Assembly: GCF_010727945.1 (NCBI RefSeq)
Contig: NZ_AP022569.1
Coordinates: 5,208,001-5,272,000 of the forward strand
Source of the DNA: Mycobacterium cookii
Lineage (GTDB): Bacteria; Actinomycetota; Actinomycetes; Mycobacteriales; Mycobacteriaceae
DNA: 64,000 bases
Reading direction: 5' to 3'
In this document: positions 16,967 through 25,323 of the stretch, piece by piece
How the letters are laid out: each line of letters starts with the position of its first letter
Position numbering within the stretch: position 1 is the stretch's first letter
Position numbers and translations under genes: made by a program
The notes under the pieces: generated by a model
Database searches by the model: none
What the model was told of the DNA's origin: nothing
What the model saw: the letters and a program-made list of their open reading frames with translations, nothing else

Positions 16967-18498
16967 CGCGGCAGCCTCCGTGCGTCCAGCGCACCGAACA
17001 GACCGTCGGCCCGATTCCAGCCTTCGGCCAGTCGCTGGGCCACCTCGCGTCGGCCCGACGCCAACGCCCCGGCGATCTCGCGGGTGGCGTGGGCGTGCAA
17101 ATGCGCTCGGTAGCGAGCGTAGTCGGCCGCGGAGTCCTTGCTCACCATGAACGGCCAGTCGCTGGACACCGTGAGCAGGGTCTCGCGCAAGATCTGATCG
17201 GCGACGTGGTCGCGGGGGGTAGGTCCGTCCAGCGTGGCCGTCTGGGCCAGCGCCTTGTCGACGCACGCCAGCGCTGTCTCGACGACCTCGGAGTTGAGCT
17301 GCACCAGGTCGGCGACTTTCTCACCGGCCCACACCTGCCAGTCCTTGCCCGAACCCCAAGAGCTGGGCGGCAATTCGACCGACTCGCCGACGAGACCATC
17401 GTCGATGGCGTCGCTGAGCGTGCCGATCCGCACGCCGGCTTCCGGCAGCGCCCGCAGCACCCGCTCGAGCCAGACCGGACCCTCGTACCACCAGTGGCCG
17501 AACAACTCGGTGTCGAACGCCGCGACCACATGCGCCGGCCGCCCGATCCGCTCGGACTCGGCCTGTAGCCGGCCGCGCACCACGTCGACGAAATCCGCTA
17601 CGTGCGTGTCGATTGCGCGGTCGGCGCGCTCGGGATCGTAGGGCGCCTTCTTCTCCGACGGCACGTTGCGCCCGGTCACGCGGGCCGGTTTGAGGCCGGT
17701 GCGATGGTCGTAGGTGTGGAAGTCACGGTAGGCGGCGTGCCCGGGATAGCCCGATTTCGGTGACCACACCCGGTAACTGACCTGGAGGTCACGCCCGAAC
17801 GCGACGACGCTGGAATCGCCGACCGGTCGACCCAGCGCGGTGTCGCCGTGCAGCGACGGGCCGTCGACCATGAAGTGGCTGACTCCGGCGGCAGCATAGT
17901 CACGTTCCATGCCTGGCGCGTAAGCACATTCGGGCGCCCAGATCCCGGTCGGTGTGTGCGCCAACCGCTGTCGAGCATCGGCCAGTCCTTCGCGCAGCGC
18001 GAATTCGCGCAGTCGCGGCGTCAGCAGCGGTTGGAAGGGATGCGCGAGCGGGCCCCCCAGCAACTCGACCGTGCCCACGTCGATCAGGCTGCGCAGCAGC
18101 GGGCTCGCACCGTGCCGCCACTGCGTGGTGAAGTCCTCCAGCGCCTTGTCGGTTTCGAGGAACTCACGAACGCCGAACGCGCGTAACGGGTCTGACGTCG
18201 GAAAGCTGGCGGCCTCGGCGGCGCGCAGCTGCCAATTGGCCAACCAGTGGTGCATGCCGTCCAGGCAGTAGGGGTCGTCGAGCTGGGCGGTGACCACCGG
18301 TGTCACGCCCAGCGTGACCAATCGGTGCCGGCTCTCGTCGGCAAGGGTGCGCAGCACCCGCAGCAGCGGAAGGTATGACGCCGCCCACGACTGATAGAGC
18401 CATTCCTCGCCCACCGGCCAGCGACCGTGATGGGCCAGCCACGGCAGGTGGGTGTGCAGGACCAGGGTGAACATCCCGGGCACGGCGTTATCCGTCAC
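16963..18498 (-). CDS. GH57 alpha-glucan branching enzyme (Rv3031 orthologue)
   Basis: 511 residues. GH57 features are FTLVLHTHLPWLAHHGRW at the N-terminus, GIWAPECAYAPGM with the predicted catalytic Glu, and DTELFGHWWYEGP with the acid/base Asp region, followed by a helical C-terminal domain. The family introduces alpha-1,6 branches; in mycobacteria it is assigned to methylglucose lipopolysaccharide synthesis. GTG 18498 is chosen: it overlaps the methyltransferase stop (GTGA) and matches the start of the conserved sequence. A longer open frame upstream lies inside the methyltransferase gene. Confidence 0.92.
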   Translation of the reverse strand: MTDNAVPGMFTLVLHTHLPWLAHHGRWPVGEEWLYQSWAASYLPLLRVLRTLADESRHRLVTLGVTPVVTAQLDDPYCLDGMHHWLANWQLRAAEAASFPTSDPLRAFGVREFLETDKALEDFTTQWRHGASPLLRSLIDVGTVELLGGPLAHPFQPLLTPRLREFALREGLADARQRLAHTPTGIWAPECAYAPGMERDYAAAGVSHFMVDGPSLHGDTALGRPVGDSSVVAFGRDLQVSYRVWSPKSGYPGHAAYRDFHTYDHRTGLKPARVTGRNVPSEKKAPYDPERADRAIDTHVADFVDVVRGRLQAESERIGRPAHVVAAFDTELFGHWWYEGPVWLERVLRALPEAGVRIGTLSDAIDDGLVGESVELPPSSWGSGKDWQVWAGEKVADLVQLNSEVVETALACVDKALAQTATLDGPTPRDHVADQILRETLLTVSSDWPFMVSKDSAADYARYRAHLHAHATREIAGALASGRREVAQRLAEGWNRADGLFGALDARRLPR

Positions 18499-19292
18499 GG
18501 GCGCACCGCGATCGCCACCAGGTCCAGGCTGTCGTCGATCTGGCGTGCGTCGTCCGTCGCGGCCTCGACGATGTCGAAGTCCGCGGCGCTGACCGCGGCG
18601 ACGTCGGCCAGCAGCTCCGCAGGCCAGGGTGCGTCGGCGACGGCACGGGCGATCTGGGCGTCGATGATCGAGCCACCGTGCCGGGCGTCCATCTGCGCGA
18701 GCCGCGGCCCGTGGAAAACCCCGTACACCCCGTCCACCGCGAAACCGGCGTCGACCAACAACTCCGTGAGCTCGTCGGCGTTCAGCTCGCGGGTGTGAAA
18801 GGGGTTGATCGGGGTGTCGCTGCCCGGCGTGAACGTGATCCGGTTGGGGGTGGACACCATCAGCACCCCCGAGGGCCGCAGCACCCGGGCGCATTCGCCG
18901 ACGAAGCGTGGCTGATCCCACAGGTGCTCGATGACCTGGAAGTTGACCACCACGTCGACCGAGCTGTCGGCCAGGGGGAGCTCGGTCAGGTTGGCGTGCA
19001 TGACCTCAACCTGCGGGTAGCGCGCCCGGACATGCGCGACGGTGGCTTCGTCATAGTCCAGCGCGGTCACCCGGTTGGCGACGCGAGAGATCAGGTCGGC
19101 GCCGTAACCTTCGCCACATCCCGCCTCGAGCACCTCGCGTCCGGCGCAGCGCTGTGCCAGCTGCCGGTAGACGACTTCGTGGCGCCGAAACCAGTAATTC
19201 TCCACGTCGAGGCCCGGAATGGTGCGCTCACCGGTCAACGGCAGGGCGGCGTCGACCGGGGCGTGGGGAACGTCGGGGATGAATGCGCTCAT
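18495..19292 (-). CDS. Class I SAM-dependent methyltransferase (Rv3030 orthologue)
   Basis: 265 residues. SAM motif I is VLEAGCGEGYGADLI (about 53-67), followed by VTALDYDE and the motif VVVNFQVIEHLWD. It opens the operon with the branching enzyme and glucosyltransferase, so it may act in methylation linked to methylglucose lipopolysaccharide, though the substrate is not shown by sequence. ATG 19292 precedes a conserved N-terminal LPLTGERTIPGLDVENYW segment. Confidence 0.87.
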   Translation of the reverse strand: MSAFIPDVPHAPVDAALPLTGERTIPGLDVENYWFRRHEVVYRQLAQRCAGREVLEAGCGEGYGADLISRVANRVTALDYDEATVAHVRARYPQVEVMHANLTELPLADSSVDVVVNFQVIEHLWDQPRFVGECARVLRPSGVLMVSTPNRITFTPGSDTPINPFHTRELNADELTELLVDAGFAVDGVYGVFHGPRLAQMDARHGGSIIDAQIARAVADAPWPAELLADVAAVSAADFDIVEAATDDARQIDDSLDLVAIAVRP

Positions 19293-19443
19293 TGCATAGG
19301 GAGGCTAACCCGTGAGTCGGGGTTCGCGAATGGTTCACCGCGGGTATCCCCGGCTACGGGTCGAGGGCTCAACCCGCTTGTGAAGGCACAGGGGACAGAA
19401 CCTGCAGGACGACCCGCTATGGTGTGAATGCGAACCGCACAAA

Positions 19444-19459
19444 GTTACCAGCCAGTAAC
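19444..19459. promoter_or_regulatory. Inverted repeat upstream of fixA
   Basis: GTTAC-N6-GTAAC, a perfect 5-bp dyad, lies 85 bp before the fixA start and 150 bp before the divergent methyltransferase start. It has the size of a TetR-type half-operator pair. No regulator is assigned. Confidence 0.35.
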
Positions 19460-19543
19460 ATGCGGGTGCGGGGCGCAAAAGACGTGACAGAGGTTCTGCG
19501 GCTGGCGGCTGCAGGACTCATTCGAGGAGGACGAGCCACTCTC

Positions 19544-20344
19544 ATGACGAACATCGTGGTCCTGATCAAGCAGGTCCCGGACACCTGGTCAGAGCGCAAA
19601 CTCACCGACGGCGATTGGACGCTGGACCGCGAGGCCGCCGACGCCGTACTGGACGAGATCAACGAGCGCGCCGTCGAAGAGGCGTTGCTGATCCGGGAGA
19701 AAGAGGCCGCCGACGGCACCGAGGGATCGGTGACCGTGCTGACCGCCGGCCCGGAGCGGGCCACCGAAGCGATCCGCAAGGCGCTGTCGATGGGCGCCGA
19801 CAAGGCCGTCCATCTGCTCGATGACGGGCTGCACGGCTCCGACGTTATCCAGACCGGTTGGGCGCTGGCGCGCGCGCTGGGCACCATCGAGGGCACCGAG
19901 CTGGTGATCGCCGGTAACGAGGCCACCGACGGAACCGGCGGCGCGGTGCCGGCCGTCATCGCCGAGTACCTGGGCCTGCCGCAGCTGACCCACCTGCGCA
20001 AGCTGACGCTGGACAACGGCAAGCTCACCGGCGAGCGCGAGACCGACGACGGCGTGTTCATCGTCGAGGCGAATCTGCCCGCGGTGGTCAGCGTCAACGA
20101 GAAGATCAACGAGCCGCGCTTCCCGTCCTTCAAGGGCATCATGGCCGCCAAGAAGAAGGAAGTCACCAAGCTCACGCTGGCCGAGATCGGTGTCGAGGCC
20201 GACGAGGTCGGGCTGGCGAACGCCGGCTCCAAGGTGCTCAACTCCACCCCGAAGCCCCCCAAGACCGCCGGTGAGAAAGTCACCGACGAGGGCGAGGGCG
20301 GAAACGAGATCGCCAAGTACCTGGTCGGTCAAAAGATCATCTGA
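19544..20344 (+). CDS. fixA: Electron transfer flavoprotein beta subunit
   Basis: 266 residues, same length as Rv3029c. With FixB it forms the ETF heterodimer that accepts electrons from acyl-CoA dehydrogenases. Family motifs: IVVLIKQVPDTW at the N-terminus, AGNEATDGTGGAVPAVIAEYLGLPQ in the AMP-binding region, and a lysine-rich loop KGIMAAKKKEV. A GAGGAGG lies 13 bp before ATG 19544; upstream in-frame codons lack family similarity. The fixB gene follows after 50 bp. Confidence 0.95.
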   Translation: MTNIVVLIKQVPDTWSERKLTDGDWTLDREAADAVLDEINERAVEEALLIREKEAADGTEGSVTVLTAGPERATEAIRKALSMGADKAVHLLDDGLHGSDVIQTGWALARALGTIEGTELVIAGNEATDGTGGAVPAVIAEYLGLPQLTHLRKLTLDNGKLTGERETDDGVFIVEANLPAVVSVNEKINEPRFPSFKGIMAAKKKEVTKLTLAEIGVEADEVGLANAGSKVLNSTPKPPKTAGEKVTDEGEGGNEIAKYLVGQKII

Positions 20345-20394
20345 GACTGCTCACCGAAACCGAAATCCGTTAACTGAAAGACAGCGAATAACTC

Positions 20395-21351
20395 ATGGCT
20401 GAAGTACTTGTGTTCGTCGAGCACGCTGACGGCGCTATCAAGAAAGTCACCTCCGAATTGATCACCGCCGCACGCGTTCTGGGTGAGCCCGCCGCGGTCG
20501 TGGTGGGCAAGCCCGGCACCGCCGAGCCGTTGATCGACGGGCTGAAGTCGGCCGGTGCCGCCAAGATCTACGTCGCCGAGTCCGACAACGCGGAGAACTA
20601 CCTCATCACGCCCGCCGTCGACGTGCTCGCATCGCTGGCCGAATCCGCCACTCCGGCAGCCGTTGTGCTGGCCGCGAATGCCGACGGGAAAGAGATCGCG
20701 GGTCGGCTCGCCGCTCGCATCGGGTCGGGTCTGCTGGTCGATGTGGTCGAAGTGCAGCCCGACAACAAGGCGGTGTGGTCGATCTTCGGTGGCGCGTTCA
20801 CCGTCGAGGGGCAGGCCAACGGCGACACCCCGGTGATCACCGTGCGTCCAGGCGCCATCGAGGCCGAGCCGTCTGACGGCGCGGGTGAGCAGGTCAAGGT
20901 CGAGGTCCCCGAGCCTGCCGAGAACGCCACCAAGATCACCGCCCGCGAGCCCGCGGTGCAGGGCGACCGTCCGGAGCTCACCGAGGCCACCATCGTGGTG
21001 TCCGGTGGTCGCGGTGTCGGTAGCGCCGACAAGTTCAGCGTGGTCGAGGAGCTCGCCGACTCGCTGGGCGCCGCGGTCGGTGCGTCACGCGCCGCGGTCG
21101 ACTCGGGCTACTACCCGGGCCAGTTTCAGGTGGGCCAGACCGGCAAGACGGTCTCCCCTCAGCTGTACATCGCGCTGGGCATCTCCGGGGCGATCCAGCA
21201 CCGCGCCGGCATGCAGACATCGAAGACCATCGTCGCCGTCAACAAGGACGAAGAGGCGCCGATCTTCGAGATCGCCGACTACGGCGTGGTCGGCGACCTG
21301 TTCAAGGTCGCGCCGCAGCTGACCGAGGCGGTCAAGACCCGTAAGGGCTGA
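20395..21351 (+). CDS. fixB: Electron transfer flavoprotein alpha subunit
   Basis: 318 residues, as in Rv3028c. The C-terminal FAD-binding domain is intact: [12 protein letters not shown], then [22 protein letters not shown] and [18 protein letters not shown], with the conserved Asn-Lys-Asp after VAV. It pairs with FixA. After the stop comes a short hairpin repeat and then a strong terminator, so the fixAB transcript ends here. Confidence 0.95.
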   Translation: MAEVLVFVEHADGAIKKVTSELITAARVLGEPAAVVVGKPGTAEPLIDGLKSAGAAKIYVAESDNAENYLITPAVDVLASLAESATPAAVVLAANADGKEIAGRLAARIGSGLLVDVVEVQPDNKAVWSIFGGAFTVEGQANGDTPVITVRPGAIEAEPSDGAGEQVKVEVPEPAENATKITAREPAVQGDRPELTEATIVVSGGRGVGSADKFSVVEELADSLGAAVGASRAAVDSGYYPGQFQVGQTGKTVSPQLYIALGISGAIQHRAGMQTSKTIVAVNKDEEAPIFEIADYGVVGDLFKVAPQLTEAVKTRKG

Positions 21352-21418
21352 CGACGATGCGCCCGCGAGGCGGGCGAGGAGGAGTCGGCCAATTCTGCAA
21401 GGGCTGACGACGATGCGC
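21343..21418 (+). repeat. Hairpin-centred short interspersed repeat, copy 1 (fixB 3' end)
   Basis: The 20-bp word AAGGGCTGACGACGATGCGC occurs at 21343-21362 and again at 21399-21418, a 56-bp period. Between them lie a small GCGCCCGC/GCGGGCG stem-loop and GAGGAGGAG. The core GACGACGATGC-stem-GAGGAGGAG is shared with copies at 34951, 37622 and, inverted, 44634, and resembles the MIRU core. The insertion separates fixB from its terminator. Confidence 0.65.
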
Positions 21419-21456
21419 GAAAGCCCCCGCACGCCAGGCGTGTCGGGGGCTTTCGC
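21417..21456 (+). terminator. Strong intrinsic terminator after fixB
   Basis: GCGAAAGCCCCCG and its complement CGGGGGCTTTCGC form a long stem interrupted near the loop (ACGCC/GTG region). It has no long T-tract, as usual in mycobacteria. Confidence 0.8.
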
Positions 21457-21462
21457 TTTCTC

Positions 21463-21468
21463 TAGCCT
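21463..21468 (+). promoter_or_regulatory. -10 element for a leaderless DUF3253 transcript
   Basis: TAGCCT ends 6 bp before the GTG start at 21475, the spacing expected when transcription begins at the start codon. Confidence 0.45.
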
Positions 21469-21474
21469 GGTGCT

Positions 21475-21801
21475 GTGAGCGATCCGCACCGCGAGCTGGC
21501 GGGTATGGCCGACAGCGGCGATCCGGCGGCCCGCACCGCCCTGGGCGGCGGGGCCACCGCAACCCGGTTGCGGGCTGCCATCCTCGCCCTCGCTCAGCGT
21601 CGCGGGCCGGATTCCAGCATCTGCCCGTCCGATGCGGCCCGGGCCGTCGGCGGCGAGGGTTGGCGAGAGCTGAATACCGAGAGCCGCGGTATCGCATTGA
21701 AATTGGCCCGTGACGGCAAGGTGGAGATCACCCAGCGCGGTGACATCGTCGACCCGGATGGCGAGTTGCGGGGGCCGATCCGTATCCGGGTGAAACCCTG
21801 A
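21475..21801 (+). CDS. DUF3253 domain protein
   Basis: 108 residues. The DUF3253 pattern is visible: LRAAILALAQRRGPDSSICPSDAARAVGG, followed by GWRELNTESRGIALKLARDGKVEITQRG, a winged-helix-like fold. Function unknown; it may bind nucleic acid. It stands alone after the fixB terminator and is probably leaderless. Confidence 0.75.
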   Translation: MSDPHRELAGMADSGDPAARTALGGGATATRLRAAILALAQRRGPDSSICPSDAARAVGGEGWRELNTESRGIALKLARDGKVEITQRGDIVDPDGELRGPIRIRVKP

Positions 21802-21874
21802 TCGCCGCGTATAGGTTTGAAATCGCACGCAGCGGTGTACTAGTGGGTGCTACGTCGCTCAAGGAAAGGGCTCG

Positions 21875-22156
21875 ATGATGAAGGCAACGGCGCCTGTCGC
21901 GATTGCGATCGCCGCGTTGATGTTCAGCGGATGCTCAGCGTCCCAGATCATCAACACCGGTGGGGACACCAAGTGCAAGGACTTCGTCTCGCAGGACGAG
22001 AAGAAGCAGAATGAAGAAGTCAGCAAGATGCTCAAGGACAAGAGCGGTGCCGACCCGGCGACTTTGCAGGTTACCGCGACCCGGCTGTCGGCCGCGACGT
22101 ACTGCCAGACGCTCGGCAAACCGGACAGCAAGATCTCCGAGGCACCGCACGGCTGA
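21875..22156 (+). CDS. Small lipoprotein, HdeA-like
   Basis: 93 residues. The signal peptide ends in the lipobox MFSGC with acylated Cys20. The mature part (about 74 residues) is Lys/Asp/Glu-rich with two further cysteines (TKCKDF and TYCQT), the arrangement of HdeA-type periplasmic acid chaperones, which carry one disulfide. The HdeA call is by pattern only. ATG 21878 is an alternative start. It probably resides on the outer face of the plasma membrane. Confidence 0.65.
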   Translation: MMKATAPVAIAIAALMFSGCSASQIINTGGDTKCKDFVSQDEKKQNEEVSKMLKDKSGADPATLQVTATRLSAATYCQTLGKPDSKISEAPHG

Positions 22157-22171
22157 CCCGGAATCGGTTGC

Positions 22172-22195
22172 GCCGACGGCTCACTCGCCGTCGGC
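22172..22195. terminator. Bidirectional hairpin terminator between the lipoprotein gene and glgX
   Basis: GCCGACGG-N8-CCGTCGGC, an 8-bp perfect stem between convergent genes. The glgX stop codon (22181-22183) sits in the loop. Confidence 0.65.
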
Positions 22196-24334
22196 TTGCA
22201 ACACCACCATCGCGCGCGCGGCCACCATGACCGCATTACCGGCCGGAATTGATCCCTGTTGCTCTGAATCCTCCGGTACGGCGGACGTGTCGATGACAGA
22301 CGTCCACGCTGTCCCGAAAGCCTCTGGCGGCAGGGTGAACTCGATGGGCTCGTGATGGGCGTTGAAGCACAGGAAGAACGAGTCGTCGGTCACCCGCTGC
22401 CCGCGGGTGTCGAGGTCGGGGATGCCCAGGCCGTTCAGGTAGACAGCGACGGATTTGCCGAAACCCGAACCCCAGTCTTCGTCGTCCATTTCGGAGCCGT
22501 CGGGCCGGAACCATGAGATGTCGGGTAGTCCTTCGACGCCTCGCCGGCGGACTGGCACCCCTTTGAAGAATCGACGACGCCGAAACACCGGATGCGCCGC
22601 GCGCAGCGCCGACACCGACCGGGTGAACTCCAACAACTCCTCATCCGCCTTGTCCCAGTGCACCCAGGTGATCTCGTTGTCCTGGCAGAATCCGTTGTTG
22701 TTGCCGCCCTGCGTGCGGCCGAGCTCGTCGCCGTGTGAGATCATCGGAACCCCTTGCGACAGCAGCGTTGTCGCAAGAAAATTGCGCTGCTGGTGGGCGC
22801 GCAGCGCATTGATCTCGGGATCGTCGGTCGGCCCCTCGACTCCGCAATTCCAGGATCGGTTGTGGCTCTCGCCGTCGTTATTGTCTTCGCCGTTGGCGTC
22901 GTTGTGTTTCTCGTTGTAGGACACCAGGTCCCGCAGCGTGAAGCCGTCGTGCGCGGTGACGAAGTTGATCGATGCGACCGGGCGCCGCGCCGTCGACTCG
23001 TAGAGATCGGCCGAGCCGGTCAGCCGGGAGGCGAACTCGCCGAGCGTCGCCGCCTCGCCCCGCCAGTAATCGCGAACCGTGTCGCGGAACTTGCCGTTCC
23101 ACTCCGTCCACTGCGGCGGGAAGTTGCCGACTTGGTAACCACCCGGGCCGACATCCCACGGCTCGGCGATCAGCTTGACCTGGCTGACCACCGGATCCTG
23201 TTGCACCAGTTCGAAAAACGCGCTCAGCCGGTCGACCTCGTAGAACTCGCGGGCCAGTGTGGAAGCCAGGTCGAAGCGGAAGCCGTCGACGTGCATCTCG
23301 GTTACCCAGTACCGCAACGAATCCATGATGAGCTGCAGCGTGTGCGGATGGCCGACGTTGAGGCTGTTGCCGGTTCCGGTGTAGTCCATGTAGTACCGCT
23401 GATCGTCGTCGACCAACCGGTAATACCCCGCGTTGTCCACGCCGCGCATCGACAGCGTGGGACCCAGGTGATTACCCTCGGCGGTGTGGTTGTACACCAC
23501 GTCGAGGATGACCTCGATGCCTTCTTCGTGCAGGGCGCGGACCATGGTCTTGAATTCCTGCACCTGGCCACCCGGCGTCGTGCTGGAGGCGTACTTGGAG
23601 TCGGGAGCCAGGAAGCCGATTGTGTTGTAGCCCCAGTAGTTTGACAGTCCCTTGTCGATCAGCGTGGAGTCGTTGGCGAAGTGGTGCACCGGCATCAGCT
23701 CGATGGCGGTGACGCCCAGGCCCTTCAGGTGCTCGATGATCACCGGATGGGCGATGCCGGCGTAGGTGCCGCGCATCCGTTCGGGAATGTCGGGGTGCAG
23801 CTGGGTCAGTCCCTTGACGTGTGCCTCGTAGACGACGGTGTCGGCGTACTCGTGGCCGGGCGGGCGGTCGTTGCCCCAGTCGTAGTACGGGTTGATCACC
23901 ACCGACTTCGGCATGTGCGGCGCGGAGTCGTCGTCGTTGCGGCTGTCGGGCTCGCCGAAGTTGTAGCTGAACAGCGCCTGGTGCCACACGAAATTGCCGT
24001 CGATCGCTTTCGCATACGGGTCGATCAGCAACTTGTTCGGGTTGCAGCGTTGCCCGGCGGCCGGGTCGTAGGGCCCGTGCACCCGGTAGCCGTAGCGCTG
24101 ACCCGGCTCGACGGCGGGCAGGAAGCCGTGCCAGACGAAGCCGTCCACCTCGTTGAGGGTCACCCTGGATTCGGTGCCGTCGGCGTCGAACAGGCAGAGC
24201 TCCACCTGCTCGGCGACCTCGCTGAACAGCGCGAAGTTGGTGCCCGACCCGTCGTAGGTGGCGCCGAGCGGGTAGGCCTTCCCGGGCCACTGCTCGATGC
24301 GCACCGATCGGGTCGATTCCGCGGTTTCCGTCAC
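22181..24334 (-). CDS. glgX: Glycogen debranching enzyme GlgX/TreX (GH13)
   Basis: 717 residues. An N-terminal CBM48-like domain (PLGATYDGSGTNFALFSEVAEQVELCLFD) precedes a GH13 barrel with YEAHVKGLTQ, VVYNHTAEG, GFRFDLAS (nucleophile Asp), LIAEPWDVG (acid/base Glu) and FVTAHDGFTLRDLV. It hydrolyses alpha-1,6 branches of glycogen. Similar in size to TreX of M. tuberculosis, but here it is not in a treXYZ operon, so it may be a second copy. GTG 24334 starts just before the conserved domain. Confidence 0.92.
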   Translation of the reverse strand: MTETAESTRSVRIEQWPGKAYPLGATYDGSGTNFALFSEVAEQVELCLFDADGTESRVTLNEVDGFVWHGFLPAVEPGQRYGYRVHGPYDPAAGQRCNPNKLLIDPYAKAIDGNFVWHQALFSYNFGEPDSRNDDDSAPHMPKSVVINPYYDWGNDRPPGHEYADTVVYEAHVKGLTQLHPDIPERMRGTYAGIAHPVIIEHLKGLGVTAIELMPVHHFANDSTLIDKGLSNYWGYNTIGFLAPDSKYASSTTPGGQVQEFKTMVRALHEEGIEVILDVVYNHTAEGNHLGPTLSMRGVDNAGYYRLVDDDQRYYMDYTGTGNSLNVGHPHTLQLIMDSLRYWVTEMHVDGFRFDLASTLAREFYEVDRLSAFFELVQQDPVVSQVKLIAEPWDVGPGGYQVGNFPPQWTEWNGKFRDTVRDYWRGEAATLGEFASRLTGSADLYESTARRPVASINFVTAHDGFTLRDLVSYNEKHNDANGEDNNDGESHNRSWNCGVEGPTDDPEINALRAHQQRNFLATTLLSQGVPMISHGDELGRTQGGNNNGFCQDNEITWVHWDKADEELLEFTRSVSALRAAHPVFRRRRFFKGVPVRRRGVEGLPDISWFRPDGSEMDDEDWGSGFGKSVAVYLNGLGIPDLDTRGQRVTDDSFFLCFNAHHEPIEFTLPPEAFGTAWTSVIDTSAVPEDSEQQGSIPAGNAVMVAARAMVVLQADGE

Positions 24335-24434
24335 AGCGCCCTCATTCCTCGGAGGGCCGCGAAGCCGCGACCCGACGCTGGAGATTACCCGCCAGGCGGC
24401 GAGTCACACATTGTGTGAACCGGGGCACAATGAC

Positions 24435-24938
24435 ATGGTGAATCGCTGGCCGAAGCCTGACGTCGCCGGTCCTGGACAGGAGTCGGTATGGGACTATCCG
24501 CGCCCGCCGCGGCTGGAGGAGTTCACCGGCTCGATCACGGTCGAGTTGGGTGGCCGCACGATCGCCTCGACGTCGCGCGGCTGGCGGGTGCTGGAGACCA
24601 GCCACCCGCCGACCTACTACCTACCCTCCTCGGCGTTCGCCGACGGGGTGCTGCGCCGCGCCGACGGCAGCTCCTGGTGCGAATGGAAAGGCCAGGCAAC
24701 GTATTACGACTTGGTCAGCGAACGGCGGGTGGCGCCGCAGGCGGCGTGGACCTACTTGCGGCCCAGCAACGGCTTCGAGGCCATCGCCGGGGCGCTGGCT
24801 GTCATGGCCGCCGCGGTGGACCGCTGTACGGTCAACGGCGAAGAGGTGACGCCGCAGCCAGGCGGTTTCTACGGCGGCTGGATCAACAGTTGGATTGTCG
24901 GGCCGTTCAAGGGAATTCCGGGTTCGATGGGCTGGTAG
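24435..24938 (+). CDS. DUF427 domain protein
   Basis: 167 residues with the DUF427 beta-rich pattern: RTIASTSRGWRVLETSHPPTYYLP, SSWCEWKGQATYY and a C-terminal TPQPGGFYGGWI. Function is undefined for the family. ATG 24435 begins the conserved part; the upstream open frame overlaps the glgX promoter. It converges on the SRPBCC gene with only 7 bp between. Confidence 0.82.
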   Translation: MVNRWPKPDVAGPGQESVWDYPRPPRLEEFTGSITVELGGRTIASTSRGWRVLETSHPPTYYLPSSAFADGVLRRADGSSWCEWKGQATYYDLVSERRVAPQAAWTYLRPSNGFEAIAGALAVMAAAVDRCTVNGEEVTPQPGGFYGGWINSWIVGPFKGIPGSMGW

Positions 24939-24945
24939 AGGCCGG

Positions 24946-25323
24946 TTACCTTTCACGTGCCATTACGTCGATGCGACGCAACGCGATCGCGCACACGGTC
25001 AAATAGGCTCCAGCCCACCATGGCACGGCGATGCTCACCCGTGCGCCGTCGCCGACCGGCTCGACCCGGTGCTGGGTTGCCGGGATACCGGCCACCTGCC
25101 ACGCCCAGTGCCGGCCCGCCTCGAAGTCGGTGACGACGAACGGCACGCTGAATCCCAGCGATGTTTGCACGGTTCCCGTTGCGCGCAAAGCCAACTCGGT
25201 GTGCGGCGGGTCAAGCCTGGCGCCGCGAACCGTTGGGCCCCACACCGGCCATGCGTCGAGGTCTACCAGGACATCCCATGCCGCCGCGGGCGGCGCAGCG
25301 ATCAATCTGTCGACGGCGAGCAT
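24946..25323 (-). CDS. SRPBCC family (polyketide cyclase/START-like) protein
   Basis: 125 residues. The fold is indicated by the N-terminal strand-helix VDRLIAAPPAAAWDVLVDLDAWPVWGP and C-terminal basic helix. A hydrophobic ligand pocket is expected, ligand unknown. ATG 25323 overlaps the photolyase stop (TGATG), so the two are translationally coupled. Confidence 0.75.
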   Translation of the reverse strand: MLAVDRLIAAPPAAAWDVLVDLDAWPVWGPTVRGARLDPPHTELALRATGTVQTSLGFSVPFVVTDFEAGRHWAWQVAGIPATQHRVEPVGDGARVSIAVPWWAGAYLTVCAIALRRIDVMARER

